Shown here: in pieces, positions 7,208 through 15,120 of the stretch
Layout of the letters: every line of letters starts with the position of its first letter
How positions within the stretch are numbered: the first letter of the stretch is position 1
Made by a program: the position numbers and the translations under genes
Notes under the pieces: generated by a model
Seen by the model: only the letters and a program-made list of their open reading frames with translations
Database searches by the model: none
Told to the model about the DNA's origin: nothing
NCBI GenBank assembly: GCA_023399355.1
Contig: JAEWQC010000314.1
Location: forward strand, 1 to 29,528
Origin: Bacillota bacterium
GTDB taxonomy: Bacteria > Bacillota > Clostridia > Acetivibrionales > DTU013
Reading direction: 5' to 3'
Length of the DNA stretch: 29,528 bases

Positions 7208-7255
7208 ATCAGTATACAAATATACCATTGGTATACCATTATGCTATCAGTGTAC
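7201..7255. promoter_or_regulatory. TetR operator cluster
   Basis: GTATACTATCAGTATAC (7201-7217) is a perfect inverted repeat with 7-base arms around ATC. TATACCATTGGTATA (7221-7235) is a second perfect one with 6-base arms around ATT. A looser pair of half-sites (GTATAC and GTGTAC) extends to 7255. They lie between tetR and the genes divergent from it and overlap possible -10 boxes on both strands. Confidence 0.75.
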
Positions 7256-7257
7256 TT

Positions 7258-7354
7258 AATTTGTTGGGCTTTGTCAAGCGGTAATGTTGCAGGGTAAAGT
7301 TGATGTGAAGCAAATTGGTTGGGCTGCGTCATGCGGCGAATTATGAAGGGCTAA
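7258..7354. repeat. Imperfect direct repeat of about 42 bp in the EFR1 leader
   Basis: Two copies, about 7258-7299 and 7312-7354, share the order TTG, TTGGGCT, GTCA, GCGG, AGGG, TAA with scattered differences. They fall within the predicted leader of the EFR1 transcript. No recognised riboswitch or coding match was seen. Confidence 0.55.
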
Positions 7355-7441
7355 TAAATATAGGGGGTTTATATAGGTGGAATCATTTGAAGTAAAAAAG
7401 AAGAGTCTTATTAATCGATTCGTTTTCAGGAGTATCGTTAT

Positions 7442-7528
7442 TTGATATGCCTGGCTGCCATACCGGTTTCACTTATTGTAAAATGGCGGAAGGATATTGC
7501 CTTATTAAAAAGAAAGTGGAGAGAATAG
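7442..7528 (+). CDS. Possible 28-residue membrane microprotein, or end of a broken gene
   Basis: A TTG start at 7442 follows CAGGAG (7427-7432) with 9 bases between. The product begins MICLAAIPVSLIVKWRKDIA and ends with a basic tail (KRKWRE), a layout typical of single-pass small membrane proteins. Its TAG ends one base before the EFR1 start codon, so translation could be coupled. A separate short frame just upstream, GTG at 7377 to TGA at about 7445 (22 residues, basic), ends as this one begins. The two could be halves of one small gene split by a frameshift. Confidence 0.35.
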   Translation: MICLAAIPVSLIVKWRKDIALLKRKWRE

Positions 7529-7529
7529 A

Positions 7530-8396
7530 ATGAAATCGATAGTTGTTTATTATTTTTCAGGTACCGGGAATACGGAAATTGTTGCAAGTATGCTGAGAGA
7601 TGGTTTCTCAGGGCTTGAATGTGCGGTAACCCTGATTCGGATTGAAGATATTTTAAATGGTGACAGAAAGGTTGATCCGGGAGAATACGATCTGGTCGGA
7701 ATCGGATGTCCGGTTATCGGGTACGGTGTTCCGAAAATTGTCCGCGATTTTGTCCGGCTCCTTCCGAAGGCAAATCACAAAAAGACATTCATTTTCCGAA
7801 CGGCCGGCGGTGTCGCTCCTGTCAATTATAATGCGTCAAAGTCAATGATCCGAAAGCTTGCAGGGAAAGGATACGATGTGTTTCATGAAAGGGTATTTTC
7901 CATCAGCAGCAATTGGATCGTCAAATTTGATGATGCGGTCATCAGACAGCTTCATGAGGCTACGGGCAGGAAGGCGGCTATCATGTGCAGGGAGGTAGTG
8001 CAGGGTGAAAACCGGATCCTAAGGACCGGTATTGGACTGAGAGTCCGTATGGAACTTATGATGCATGCCTTTTCGGGATTCTTTCGTCTGATAGGTAAGG
8101 ATATGGTCGTAGATAAAGCCTGTTCTGATTGCGGACTTTGCATAAAGGAATGTCCGTCCCGGAACATAGTTCGGAAAAACGGGAAGATCCGGTTTAACCT
8201 ATCCTGTAACAGCTGTATGCGGTGTGTGTATTCATGCCCCAGATCTGCGATTCATTTCAGGTTCTTGTCCTTTTTCCCGGTACCGGGTGGCTATGATATA
8301 AAGAAAGTATTGAATCCTCCGCATAATGCTGATGAAACAGCTTCTGGACGAATTCCTCCTTTTTTTGGGGAGTACATCCGGAATGATTCGCTGTAG
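7530..8396 (+). CDS. EFR1-family flavodoxin/ferredoxin fusion protein
   Basis: A 288-residue electron-transfer protein. The first half is a flavodoxin fold with the phosphate-binding loop YFSGTGNTEIV (8-18) and IGCPVIGYGVPK (58-69). The second half is a double 4Fe-4S ferredoxin: CSDCGLCIKECP (Cys 198, 201, 204, 208) and CNSCMRCVYSCP (Cys 226, 229, 232, 236). This arrangement is the EFR1 family, common in anaerobic Firmicutes, where it is thought to pass electrons between FMN and iron-sulfur clusters; partners are mostly unknown. The start has GTGGAGAG as ribosome site. It is divergent from tetR with operators on the promoter, so expression is probably induced by the TetR ligand. Cytoplasmic; no membrane segment. 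Confidence 0.9.
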   Translation: MKSIVVYYFSGTGNTEIVASMLRDGFSGLECAVTLIRIEDILNGDRKVDPGEYDLVGIGCPVIGYGVPKIVRDFVRLLPKANHKKTFIFRTAGGVAPVNYNASKSMIRKLAGKGYDVFHERVFSISSNWIVKFDDAVIRQLHEATGRKAAIMCREVVQGENRILRTGIGLRVRMELMMHAFSGFFRLIGKDMVVDKACSDCGLCIKECPSRNIVRKNGKIRFNLSCNSCMRCVYSCPRSAIHFRFLSFFPVPGGYDIKKVLNPPHNADETASGRIPPFFGEYIRNDSL

Positions 8397-8670
8397 GGGT
8401 GCTATGACGGTGTATGAAGCATAGATATGCAAAGAAAATTACATGATCTGATTGGTAGTTTAATCATTAAATGTTGACAGAAATCTCCTATAGTAATCTC
8501 TGCTGAACAAGATGTTTTGCTGTTGAATTTTACGAATAATAAGGGCATAATTATAACAGCAATGGAAGGGGTTTTATCTATGCCAAACATTAAACCATTT
8601 CGTATCTGAGAATTAGTATATTCCTGCGACTAATGGTTTGCACATCTTTCGAATATTGGAGATGGGTTAG
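8397..8670 (+). other. Intergenic region with relic-like short frame
   Basis: Contains copy B of the repeated element (8467-8520). After GGAAGGGG there is an ATG at 8581 opening a nine-residue frame, MPNIKPFRI, then stop. The start resembles the beginning of longer proteins such as the DUF1015 family, so it may be a gene remnant or a leader peptide. No terminator was seen after the EFR1 gene. Confidence 0.35.
8467..8520 (+). repeat. Repeated intergenic element, copy B
   Basis: Shares AAATGTTGACAGAAATC, CTATAG-C/T-AATCTCT and GAT..ATGTTTT with copy A at 6123-6179, in the same order and orientation. Copy B has two extra bases after the first block and lacks a few in the middle. Confidence 0.6.
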
Positions 8671-10593
8671 ATGACGTTTCATGAGGTTGCTTTAAAAAGT
8701 TTCAAAGCCAATGCTAAAAGGTATTTGTCCATATTTCTCTGCTGCAGTCTGTGTGTTACAGTACTGAATGTGTTGTTGAACATCCTGAACAATAAAGCAT
8801 TTGAGCCTTTGCTCATAGATACAAATATTAAAATTCTGCTTCGCCTTTCAGTAATATTGGTTGTTATCTTTATGATCTTTTTTATCAGCTATGCCATACA
8901 AACCTTTCTGAAATCCAGGAGCAGGGAATTCGGGCTGTATTTGATCCTTGGCATGCTGCGAAAGGATTTTACGAAATTAGTTCTTATTGAAACCGGCATC
9001 ATAGGTGCTTTTTCTTTAATAGGAGGTCTGCTTGCAGGTACTGCTTTAACCTATTTCTTATTTATGCTTTCGAGAATTATTGCTGAGTTAAAAAGCACAA
9101 TAGTTGCTTTTAATGGGACGAGCCTTATTGAGACGACTGTTCTGTTTATCCTTTTGTTTTTTATTCAACTATATATTGTTTGGGTCAACTCAAAAAAACT
9201 GCAGTTTATTGAACTCATGAAGCAGGGCAGGAGACCTGAAAATATTGATATGCCCGGTGTGAAAAGCAGCCTGGGATTGAGTATTGCTGCGATCACGGCG
9301 CTGTTGTTTACCTATGTCAGCTTTTATCATATGATTTCTGACAGTAGTAATAAGCCCGTTAATAATTTTACACCTGTTTTATATATTGTCATCAGCTTGA
9401 TCAGTATATATATTTTGATTTCGAGAGCAGGAACGCTGTTAATACATCTTTATAAAAAGTCAAAACGGAAGTACTATAATAATTTGCTGGGGATAACTGA
9501 AATTTGCTTTAAGATCAATCAAAACAAAAAGATTATTTTTGTTTCGACTATTTTGTTTGTTGTCGTGATTTTCTTTATATCTGCAGCTTATTCCATTCTT
9601 GGCGATGTACCGGAGATCACGGAATTGGAGCAGCCGTATCATATAGGTTATGCGGATTTCAATAAAAGCATGGATGCCGAAAAGGTGGATGAATTGATTA
9701 AAGCGAATAAAGCAAAGCTTGTTAAACATCAAACCATAGACTTTTTGTATGCAAATCGGATCATTCATGTAGGGATTTCGAATATTTCTTCAGAAACTGC
9801 AGTCATTTCCGATGAACAATATAGTAAAATTTCCGGTAGTAATATTAAGCTGGAACGGAATGAGGTCTTGCAGCTGAATGCTGATGTGGGCGGAAGTGCA
9901 AATAGTAAGTTCCCGTTCAAAAGGTTGACTTTGAAGTTCGGCGATCAATTACTGGATTTCAAATTTGCAGGCGAGATCAAGAGCATTTTTATTAATTTGA
10001 AAGTGCAGCCATCAAGATTTATGATTATTATGAATAATGACGATTTTTATAAAGTCATGCATGAAATAGATAAAAAGCATATTGGCATGTTTCATTTAAT
10101 GAATTTTGAAGATTGGGAGAAGACGGGACCCCTTGTAAATGAACTGAAAAGGTTGAATAAATCGGATCTGTTCAGTGTGGCATCAAGAATTGAATACTAT
10201 GTGTTCAAGAGGCAGACAGCCATCATGAGAATTTTCATAGCAGGCTTTATGGGATTGCTCTTTCTTGTATGTATCGGATGTGTCATGTATTTTAAGCAGA
10301 TAACGGATATGGAACGATTAAAAGATAAATACAGGAAGCTGAGAAAAATAGGCATTACGAATAGTGAATTCAAAAAAATGAATTCCAGGGAACTAAGGAT
10401 GATCTTTATGATGCCTTTTTTCCTGGGAGCGGCTTTGGGTATTGCAATCATGTATATAACAACGCTGAATTCCAGGATGGAAAGGTTATTTTTAATAAAT
10501 TCAATAATTGTAGTACTTGTTTTCTTCTTATTCCAACTGATCTATTATATCCTGACGCTAAGGAAGTATAACGGAATCTCTGAATGCGGCTGA
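8671..10593 (+). CDS. FtsX-like ABC transporter permease of the BceB type, without adjacent ATPase
   Basis: A 640-residue membrane protein with the size and layout of BceB/YtrF-type permeases, which act in antimicrobial-peptide detoxification or sensing. Predicted membrane segments lie near 20-40, 53-80, 108-132, 150-172, 205-225, 233-255 and 285-307. Then comes a large extracytoplasmic domain (about 311-515) and three more near 517-540, 572-592 and 601-625. The motif SRSREFGLYLILGMLRKDFT (82-101) is the usual FtsX-family cytoplasmic segment. GGAGATGGG precedes the ATG. BceB permeases are normally encoded just after a BceA ATPase and often near a histidine kinase and regulator; none is here. 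The ATPase must be encoded elsewhere, or the gene is a leftover. Confidence 0.85.
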   Translation: MTFHEVALKSFKANAKRYLSIFLCCSLCVTVLNVLLNILNNKAFEPLLIDTNIKILLRLSVILVVIFMIFFISYAIQTFLKSRSREFGLYLILGMLRKDFTKLVLIETGIIGAFSLIGGLLAGTALTYFLFMLSRIIAELKSTIVAFNGTSLIETTVLFILLFFIQLYIVWVNSKKLQFIELMKQGRRPENIDMPGVKSSLGLSIAAITALLFTYVSFYHMISDSSNKPVNNFTPVLYIVISLISIYILISRAGTLLIHLYKKSKRKYYNNLLGITEICFKINQNKKIIFVSTILFVVVIFFISAAYSILGDVPEITELEQPYHIGYADFNKSMDAEKVDELIKANKAKLVKHQTIDFLYANRIIHVGISNISSETAVISDEQYSKISGSNIKLERNEVLQLNADVGGSANSKFPFKRLTLKFGDQLLDFKFAGEIKSIFINLKVQPSRFMIIMNNDDFYKVMHEIDKKHIGMFHLMNFEDWEKTGPLVNELKRLNKSDLFSVASRIEYYVFKRQTAIMRIFIAGFMGLLFLVCIGCVMYFKQITDMERLKDKYRKLRKIGITNSEFKKMNSRELRMIFMMPFFLGAALGIAIMYITTLNSRMERLFLINSIIVVLVFFLFQLIYYILTLRKYNGISECG

Positions 10594-10731
10594 TTGAGAC
10601 TGCAAGACTCAATTTCAACTTCTTCAGGGTTGCTTGCACTGTTGCTCAATACTTTTGCCTCGCTTACACTTAATTGTTTGTGATTCATTTATTTTACGTT
10701 GTAGATGTTGTGGCGGATTTATGGGAAATTT

Positions 10732-10739
10732 GATAGAAT
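10732..10739 (+). promoter_or_regulatory. Candidate extended -10 promoter for recQ
   Basis: TGATAGAAT (10731-10739) is an extended -10 (TGnTAnnnT form) 24 bases before the recQ start codon. No good -35 was found at normal distance. Confidence 0.4.
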
Positions 10740-10762
10740 AAGCATGTGATTCGGGGGGCTAA

Positions 10763-12943
10763 ATGGAGAAATTAAGTGCTTTAAAGAAATTTTTCGGGTA
10801 TGATTCATTCATGCAAGGTCAGGAAGATCTTGTTGACCATATACTAAACGGGATTGATACGTTGGGGATCATGCCGACGGGGGCTGGAAAATCCATTTGT
10901 TATCAGCTGCCTGCGTTGATTTTTGAGGGAATCACCCTGGTGATTTCTCCATTGATATCGTTGATGAAGGATCAGGTCAATTCTCTTAATCAGGCCGGGA
11001 TCAATGCCGCCTATCTCAATAGCTCGCTAAGCTATGGGCAATATGCAAGAGCACTGCAGAATGCGGCATCAAACCAATATAAGATCATATATGTTGCACC
11101 GGAAAGACTGCAAACTCAAGAATTTCTTTCTTTTGCCCAAACGGTGAAAATTGCGATGGTGGCGATTGATGAAGCTCATTGCGTTTCGCAATGGGGGCAG
11201 GATTTCAGACCCAGTTACCTGAAAGTCACCCAGTTTATTGACGGGCTGCCTTCGAGGCCGGTGGTGTCGGCTTTTACTGCAACGGCTACCTCAAAAGTCC
11301 GGGACGACATTGTTGATAAATTAAATTTGAATACACCGTATGTTCTGACGACAGGCTTCGACAGGAAGAATCTGTACTTTGCCGTAGCCAAGCCAAAGGA
11401 CAAGCTGGCTGAGCTGCAGCAGTACCTGACGGAGAAGGAAAACCGGTTTGGAATTGTATATTGCTCAACGAGAAAGGCCGTTGATGAAGTATGTGCCAGA
11501 CTTGTTTCCTCCGGGTTTAATGCCACGAAATACCATGCAGGTCTTTCCGAGAAGGAACGCAGGGAGAATCAGGACCGGTTTATTTATGATAACGCCAATA
11601 TCATGGTGGCAACAAATGCCTTCGGTATGGGTATTGATAAGTCGAATGTCTCTTTTGTAATCCACTACAATATGCCAAAGAATATGGAAAGCTACTATCA
11701 GGAAGCGGGAAGAGCCGGACGTGACGGAGAACCGGCGGATTGCCTGCTGTTTTACAGCGGACAGGATGTGATAACAAATCAATTCCTGATTGAGAATACC
11801 AATGACAATGAGGAATTGGATGCGGAGACGGTTGCCGCCGTGAAGGAAAAAGACCGTCAATTGCTGAAGCTGATGACCTTTTACTGTCACACCAACGACT
11901 GCCTGCGTCAATATATTTTGAATTACTTTGGGGAGAGAACATCAAATTATTGCGGGAATTGTTCGAATTGCGGTTCAAATTTTGAGGAGTCCGACGTTAC
12001 GGACGAAGCTCGGAAGATATTGTCCTGCATTAAGAAATCCGGTGAACGGTTTGGCATAAAAATGCTGGTTGATATCTTGAAGGGCAGAAAGAATCAAAGG
12101 CTGGTTTCCAACAGGCTTCATTTGCTCGAGACCTATGCAGGTATGGCTGAATACCCGGAAAATAAAATCCGTGATATTTTGAATTTCCTGGTCTTGCAGA
12201 ACTTTATTGAAATCACAAATTCCGAGTACCCTGTGGTCAGGTTGAAGCAAAGTGCTGCAAAGCTCCTTTTGGAAGACTGCAGATTGAATATGAAAATATT
12301 GAAGCAGTACAGGGCTGACGATGAGTTGGAGGAGTCAGCTCAAGAACAAGGGAAACCGTTGACGCAAGGTGGTTATCAGGCAAAGACAGCAATGCAGGCC
12401 AGACAAACAAAGCGAGCTGATAAATCCGGTAAAACAAGGGCCGCAGGTGCAATGCCGAATGAAGAGCTGTTTGAAAAGCTAAGGGTGCTGAGAAACAGGA
12501 TAGCAGCAGACCAGCATGTCCCCGCATACATTGTATTTCCGGATGCAACACTCTGGGATATATGCAGAAAGCTTCCGGTAAACCATACAGAGTTCATGGA
12601 AGTGAACGGTGTCGGACAGGCTAAGCTTGACAGGTATGGGGGAATATTCATTGACGAAGTAAAGACTTTTACGGACCGTAATGCAGAAAACCAGACCAAC
12701 TACGGCAGCACGGGTAGTTTATCAAATCAGGCGGACAACTTAAAAAATGTTTTCAGCCAATATAAGGAAAGGTTGATATCTGAGGGAAACATAAGTGCAT
12801 ATAATCCATGGAGCAAAGAGGAAGATGAAAAATTAAAGTCGGAACATGCACGGAATCTGAGCATTTCAGAGATCAGCAAGCTTCATGGACGCACATCCGG
12901 CTCAATCAGCAGCCGGCTGAAGAAGCTGGGAATATTGGAATAA
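10763..12943 (+). CDS. recQ: RecQ family ATP-dependent DNA helicase
   Basis: A 726-residue 3'-5' DNA helicase for recombination and replication-fork repair. All RecQ landmarks are present: FMQGQEDLVDHIL (16-28), Walker A MPTGAGKS (37-44), DEAH box (136-139) followed by the aromatic-rich loop SQWGQDFRPSY (142-152), TATATS (172-177), and motif VI region YYQEAGRAGRDGEP (311-324). The RecQ zinc site is Cys380, Cys397, Cys400 and Cys403. A winged-helix RQC region (about 410-510) and an HRDC domain (about 567-635) follow. The linker between them is low in conservation. The last 45 residues, starting NPWSKEEDEKL (681-691) and including GRTSGSISSRLKKLGIL, look like a small SANT/Myb-type helix-turn-helix. 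GGGGGG lies about 5-10 bases before the ATG. Confidence 0.95.
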   Translation: MEKLSALKKFFGYDSFMQGQEDLVDHILNGIDTLGIMPTGAGKSICYQLPALIFEGITLVISPLISLMKDQVNSLNQAGINAAYLNSSLSYGQYARALQNAASNQYKIIYVAPERLQTQEFLSFAQTVKIAMVAIDEAHCVSQWGQDFRPSYLKVTQFIDGLPSRPVVSAFTATATSKVRDDIVDKLNLNTPYVLTTGFDRKNLYFAVAKPKDKLAELQQYLTEKENRFGIVYCSTRKAVDEVCARLVSSGFNATKYHAGLSEKERRENQDRFIYDNANIMVATNAFGMGIDKSNVSFVIHYNMPKNMESYYQEAGRAGRDGEPADCLLFYSGQDVITNQFLIENTNDNEELDAETVAAVKEKDRQLLKLMTFYCHTNDCLRQYILNYFGERTSNYCGNCSNCGSNFEESDVTDEARKILSCIKKSGERFGIKMLVDILKGRKNQRLVSNRLHLLETYAGMAEYPENKIRDILNFLVLQNFIEITNSEYPVVRLKQSAAKLLLEDCRLNMKILKQYRADDELEESAQEQGKPLTQGGYQAKTAMQARQTKRADKSGKTRAAGAMPNEELFEKLRVLRNRIAADQHVPAYIVFPDATLWDICRKLPVNHTEFMEVNGVGQAKLDRYGGIFIDEVKTFTDRNAENQTNYGSTGSLSNQADNLKNVFSQYKERLISEGNISAYNPWSKEEDEKLKSEHARNLSISEISKLHGRTSGSISSRLKKLGILE

Positions 12944-13473
12944 GTTGCCGCCGTATCGACCATTCTGCCGGCACACACGAGGTTCCGGAACCCATTCTGA
13001 TTGTACGATATAGAATTTCACTAAATTTATGCATCTACTAGCTGCTTCTATCAACGGATAATAAAAACAGCATATAGCAGGATTTTGGATAAATTGGAGT
13101 TTTCTAAATAAAAATGTTCATTATTTGGATGCTGGAAAAGTGGTGCGATAATTCCGCACTAAATATCAATCTTTCCTATATGCATTGCGTTTTCTTGCAA
13201 CTATCCGCTTATCAAAAAACTAAGTCGATATAATTTGACTTTCATGGAGCGTACTTTTGCCATACATTGCAGGCGAATCGTATTTAATTATCCATGATTA
13301 TTTCATCTTTCCAGCTTTCTCCATGAAGGAGAGCCGGAATATTTTTGCGTGTCAGACAAATGAACCGTTTTCTCCGTTGAATAGATAAAATTCGAATATT
13401 CTTCATATAATCCGTATAGTATGGGATTTATTAATGAGGATGAGGAACTCTATTCAGGAAAGGATGTAATGAT
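12944..13473. other. 530-bp intergenic region with palindromes, no gene seen
   Basis: No convincing frame or known RNA was found. It contains a perfect 12-bp palindrome, GGTTCCGGAACC (12981-12992), with CATTCTG at 12961-12967 and again at 12993-12999. It also holds an inverted repeat GTGCG-N7-CGCAC (13143-13159) and a weak hairpin TCTCC-N5-GGAGA near 13317-13332. A possible promoter for lemA is TTCGAA (13391-13396), 18 bases, TATAGT (13415-13420). No terminator for recQ was recognised. Confidence 0.5.
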
Positions 13474-14070
13474 ATGAGTACAAGTTATAATTCGTATATT
13501 CGCGGAAGATGGATCAAGTGGGGAGCTATTGCTCTGGTGGCATTGATACTGGTTATCGGGTCTTATTCCACCTATAACGGGCTGGCGGTTGCGGATCAGG
13601 AAGTACAAAGCCAGTGGAGCCAGGTGGAGAATGTAATGCAGAGAAGGGCGGATTTGATTAGTAATGATGTGGCGGCTGTCAAGGGGTATATGAAGCACGA
13701 AGAAAAAGTGTTTGGAGATATCGCGGCGTCCAGGTCCGTCCTGTACAACGGAACAACCGATATTAACGGAAAATTGGCTGCAGATGATCAAATAGCGGCT
13801 TCAGCCAGAAATATCCTGGTGTTGGCGGAAAATTACCCTGACCTGAAGGCAAGCGAACAGTTTTCAAATTTACAGACGGACATCTCAGGTTCTGAAAACA
13901 GGGTGGCTGTTGCAAGGAAAGATTTTATTGATTCGGTTCAGGCTTACAATACAAAAGTGATCCGGTTCCCCGGTAACATTTTTGCCCGGTTTATGGGGTA
14001 TGAGACCAGGGATTATTTCAAAGCCAGCCCAAATGCGCAGGAAGCGCCAAAGGTTGATTTCGGAAGCTGA
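13474..14070 (+). CDS. LemA family protein
   Basis: A 198-residue membrane-anchored protein. A short N-terminal cytoplasmic stretch is followed by one membrane segment (WGAIALVALILVIGSYSTYN, 16-35) and then the LemA helical bundle: WSQVENVMQRRADLISN (about 46-62), AENYPDLKASEQFSNLQ, SENRVAVARKDFIDSVQAYN and FPGNIFARFMGY. The C-terminus KVDFGS is the common LemA ending. The ribosome site is CAGGAAAGGATG. LemA proteins are often encoded with TPM-domain proteins, as here; their biochemical role is unclear. The 3' end of the gene is the first unit of a 24-bp tandem repeat. Confidence 0.9.
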   Translation: MSTSYNSYIRGRWIKWGAIALVALILVIGSYSTYNGLAVADQEVQSQWSQVENVMQRRADLISNDVAAVKGYMKHEEKVFGDIAASRSVLYNGTTDINGKLAADDQIAASARNILVLAENYPDLKASEQFSNLQTDISGSENRVAVARKDFIDSVQAYNTKVIRFPGNIFARFMGYETRDYFKASPNAQEAPKVDFGS

Positions 14071-14121
14071 CCAGAGGTTGATTTCGAGGCTGACCAGAGG
14101 TTGATTCTGGAGGCTGACCAG
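14051..14121. repeat. 23-24 bp tandem repeat, 3 units, at the lemA 3' end
   Basis: Units at 14051-14074, 14075-14097 and 14098-14121, each starting AGGTTGATT and ending AGGCTGACCAG (AAGCTGACCAG in the first). Unit 1 includes the last codons and stop of lemA, so the array probably arose by duplication of the gene end. Confidence 0.9.
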
Positions 14122-14132
14122 GAATTTTGAAT

Positions 14133-14241
14133 ACCGGCAGTTGCCGGTGAAATAAGAGAAATACACATCGAGGGCGTCGGATGGAGGCTCTGCTGCCACT
14201 GAAGCCGGGAAGTGAAACTTCCCATTAAAGCAGCAGGAGTC
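14133..14241 (+). other. Structured intergenic element between lemA and TPM gene
   Basis: ACCGGCA-GT-TGCCGGT (14133-14148) is a perfect 7-bp palindromic hairpin. Downstream, GGCTC+TGCTG (14186-14195) pairs with CAGCA+G+GAGTC (14231-14241), forming about 10 pairs with one bulged G and one G-U. Inside it GGGAAGT-GAA-ACTTCCC (14207-14223) forms a second perfect hairpin. There is no T-run after it, so it is not a simple terminator. It could be a small RNA, a leader structure for the TPM gene, a processing site or a repeat element. Confidence 0.5.
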
Positions 14242-14291
14242 TTGTATCTTGAGGAAGGTAGTAATTTTAACAGGGAAAGAGGTGGTGTCTG

Positions 14292-15119
14292 GTGAAAAAA
14301 CTTTTGGCTGTAATGCTTTTAATATTAACAATAATCAGTCTGTTCCCTTCTGCCGCATTTGCTGCGTCAGAGTACCCTTCACCTACACCTGAGTTTTTTG
14401 TAAATGATTTTGCAAATGTGCTGGATCAGAGTACGCGGGATAAGATCCAAGTCCTTGGCAAGCAGCTTGAAGATCAAACGACGGCACAGGTGGTAACCGC
14501 GACGGTAAAAACTCTGGACGGGCAGGACATAGACAGCTATACAAATGAACTCTATAGAAAATGGAAGATCGGGCAGAAGGGGAAGGACAACGGGGTCCTG
14601 ATCCTTGTTTATGTAGCTCCCAAACAAGAGAGAAAGCTTCGAATAGAAGTAGGTTACGGTCTTGAGGGTGCCTTGACGGATATCCAGACCGCGCAGATCA
14701 GAACGAATTACATGAACCCGTATCTGAAGAGCGAGGACTATAACAACGGTATATATAACGGCTATGCTGCAGTTGTGGAAACAGCGGCAAAAGAATATGG
14801 CGTGACGATTGACGGGGGCAGCCAGGTTCGTGTTCCTCCGGACACTACGCGTACTTCGTCAAGGGCAGGCCGCAATATCATGTATATGATTGCCGGTATT
14901 CTATTTTTGCTTGTGGACGGTATCTTCTTCCGCTTCAGAATGTCAAGAGCATTGATGAGAATCGCATTCTACAGCAGAATCTTCGGAGGACGGGGTGGAT
15001 GGGGTGGCCGCGGAGGCTGGGGCGGAGGCGGCGGCTTCGGTGGCGGCGGAGGCGGTTTCGGAGGCTCTTCGGGAGGTGGCGGAAGCAGCGGCGGCGGTGG
15101 AAGCAGTGGCAGCTATTAA
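14292..15119 (+). CDS. TPM domain (YgcG-like) membrane protein with Gly-rich tail
   Basis: A 275-residue protein with a GTG start behind GAGGTGG. A signal peptide (MKKLLAVMLLILTIISLFPS, then AAFA) should be cut near residue 25. The TPM domain follows: FFVNDFANVLDQSTRDKIQV (36-55), QLEDQTTAQVVTATVKTLDG, RKWKIGQKGKDNGVLILVYV, LRIEVGYGLEGALTDIQTAQ. A membrane segment (MYMIAGILFLLVDGIFF, about 198-214) precedes a very Gly-rich tail with GGRGGWGGRGGWGGGGGFGG. This layout is the common bacterial YgcG/TPM protein, whose domain lies outside the cytoplasmic membrane. The neighbouring lemA gene is its frequent partner. A strong terminator follows the stop. Confidence 0.9.
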   Translation: MKKLLAVMLLILTIISLFPSAAFAASEYPSPTPEFFVNDFANVLDQSTRDKIQVLGKQLEDQTTAQVVTATVKTLDGQDIDSYTNELYRKWKIGQKGKDNGVLILVYVAPKQERKLRIEVGYGLEGALTDIQTAQIRTNYMNPYLKSEDYNNGIYNGYAAVVETAAKEYGVTIDGGSQVRVPPDTTRTSSRAGRNIMYMIAGILFLLVDGIFFRFRMSRALMRIAFYSRIFGGRGGWGGRGGWGGGGGFGGGGGGFGGSSGGGGSSGGGGSSGSY

Positions 15120-15120
15120 G

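Noticed and set aside
7099..7332. Minus-strand extension or alternative frame upstream of tetR
   Set aside because: It crosses the operators and leader repeats and has no family resemblance.
10594..10620. Terminator after the FtsX-like permease
   Set aside because: ATTGAG-N9-CTCAAT is a weak AT-rich stem followed by only three T residues.
11465..12699. Several long minus-strand frames opposite recQ
   Set aside because: All are antisense shadows of a clear helicase gene.
14149..14260. Cobalamin riboswitch between lemA and the TPM gene
   Set aside because: Only short blocks resemble the 3' half of the family; the 5' conserved core and the pairing partner of the 3' box are not found, and the downstream gene is not B12-related. 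Kept as an unassigned structured element.
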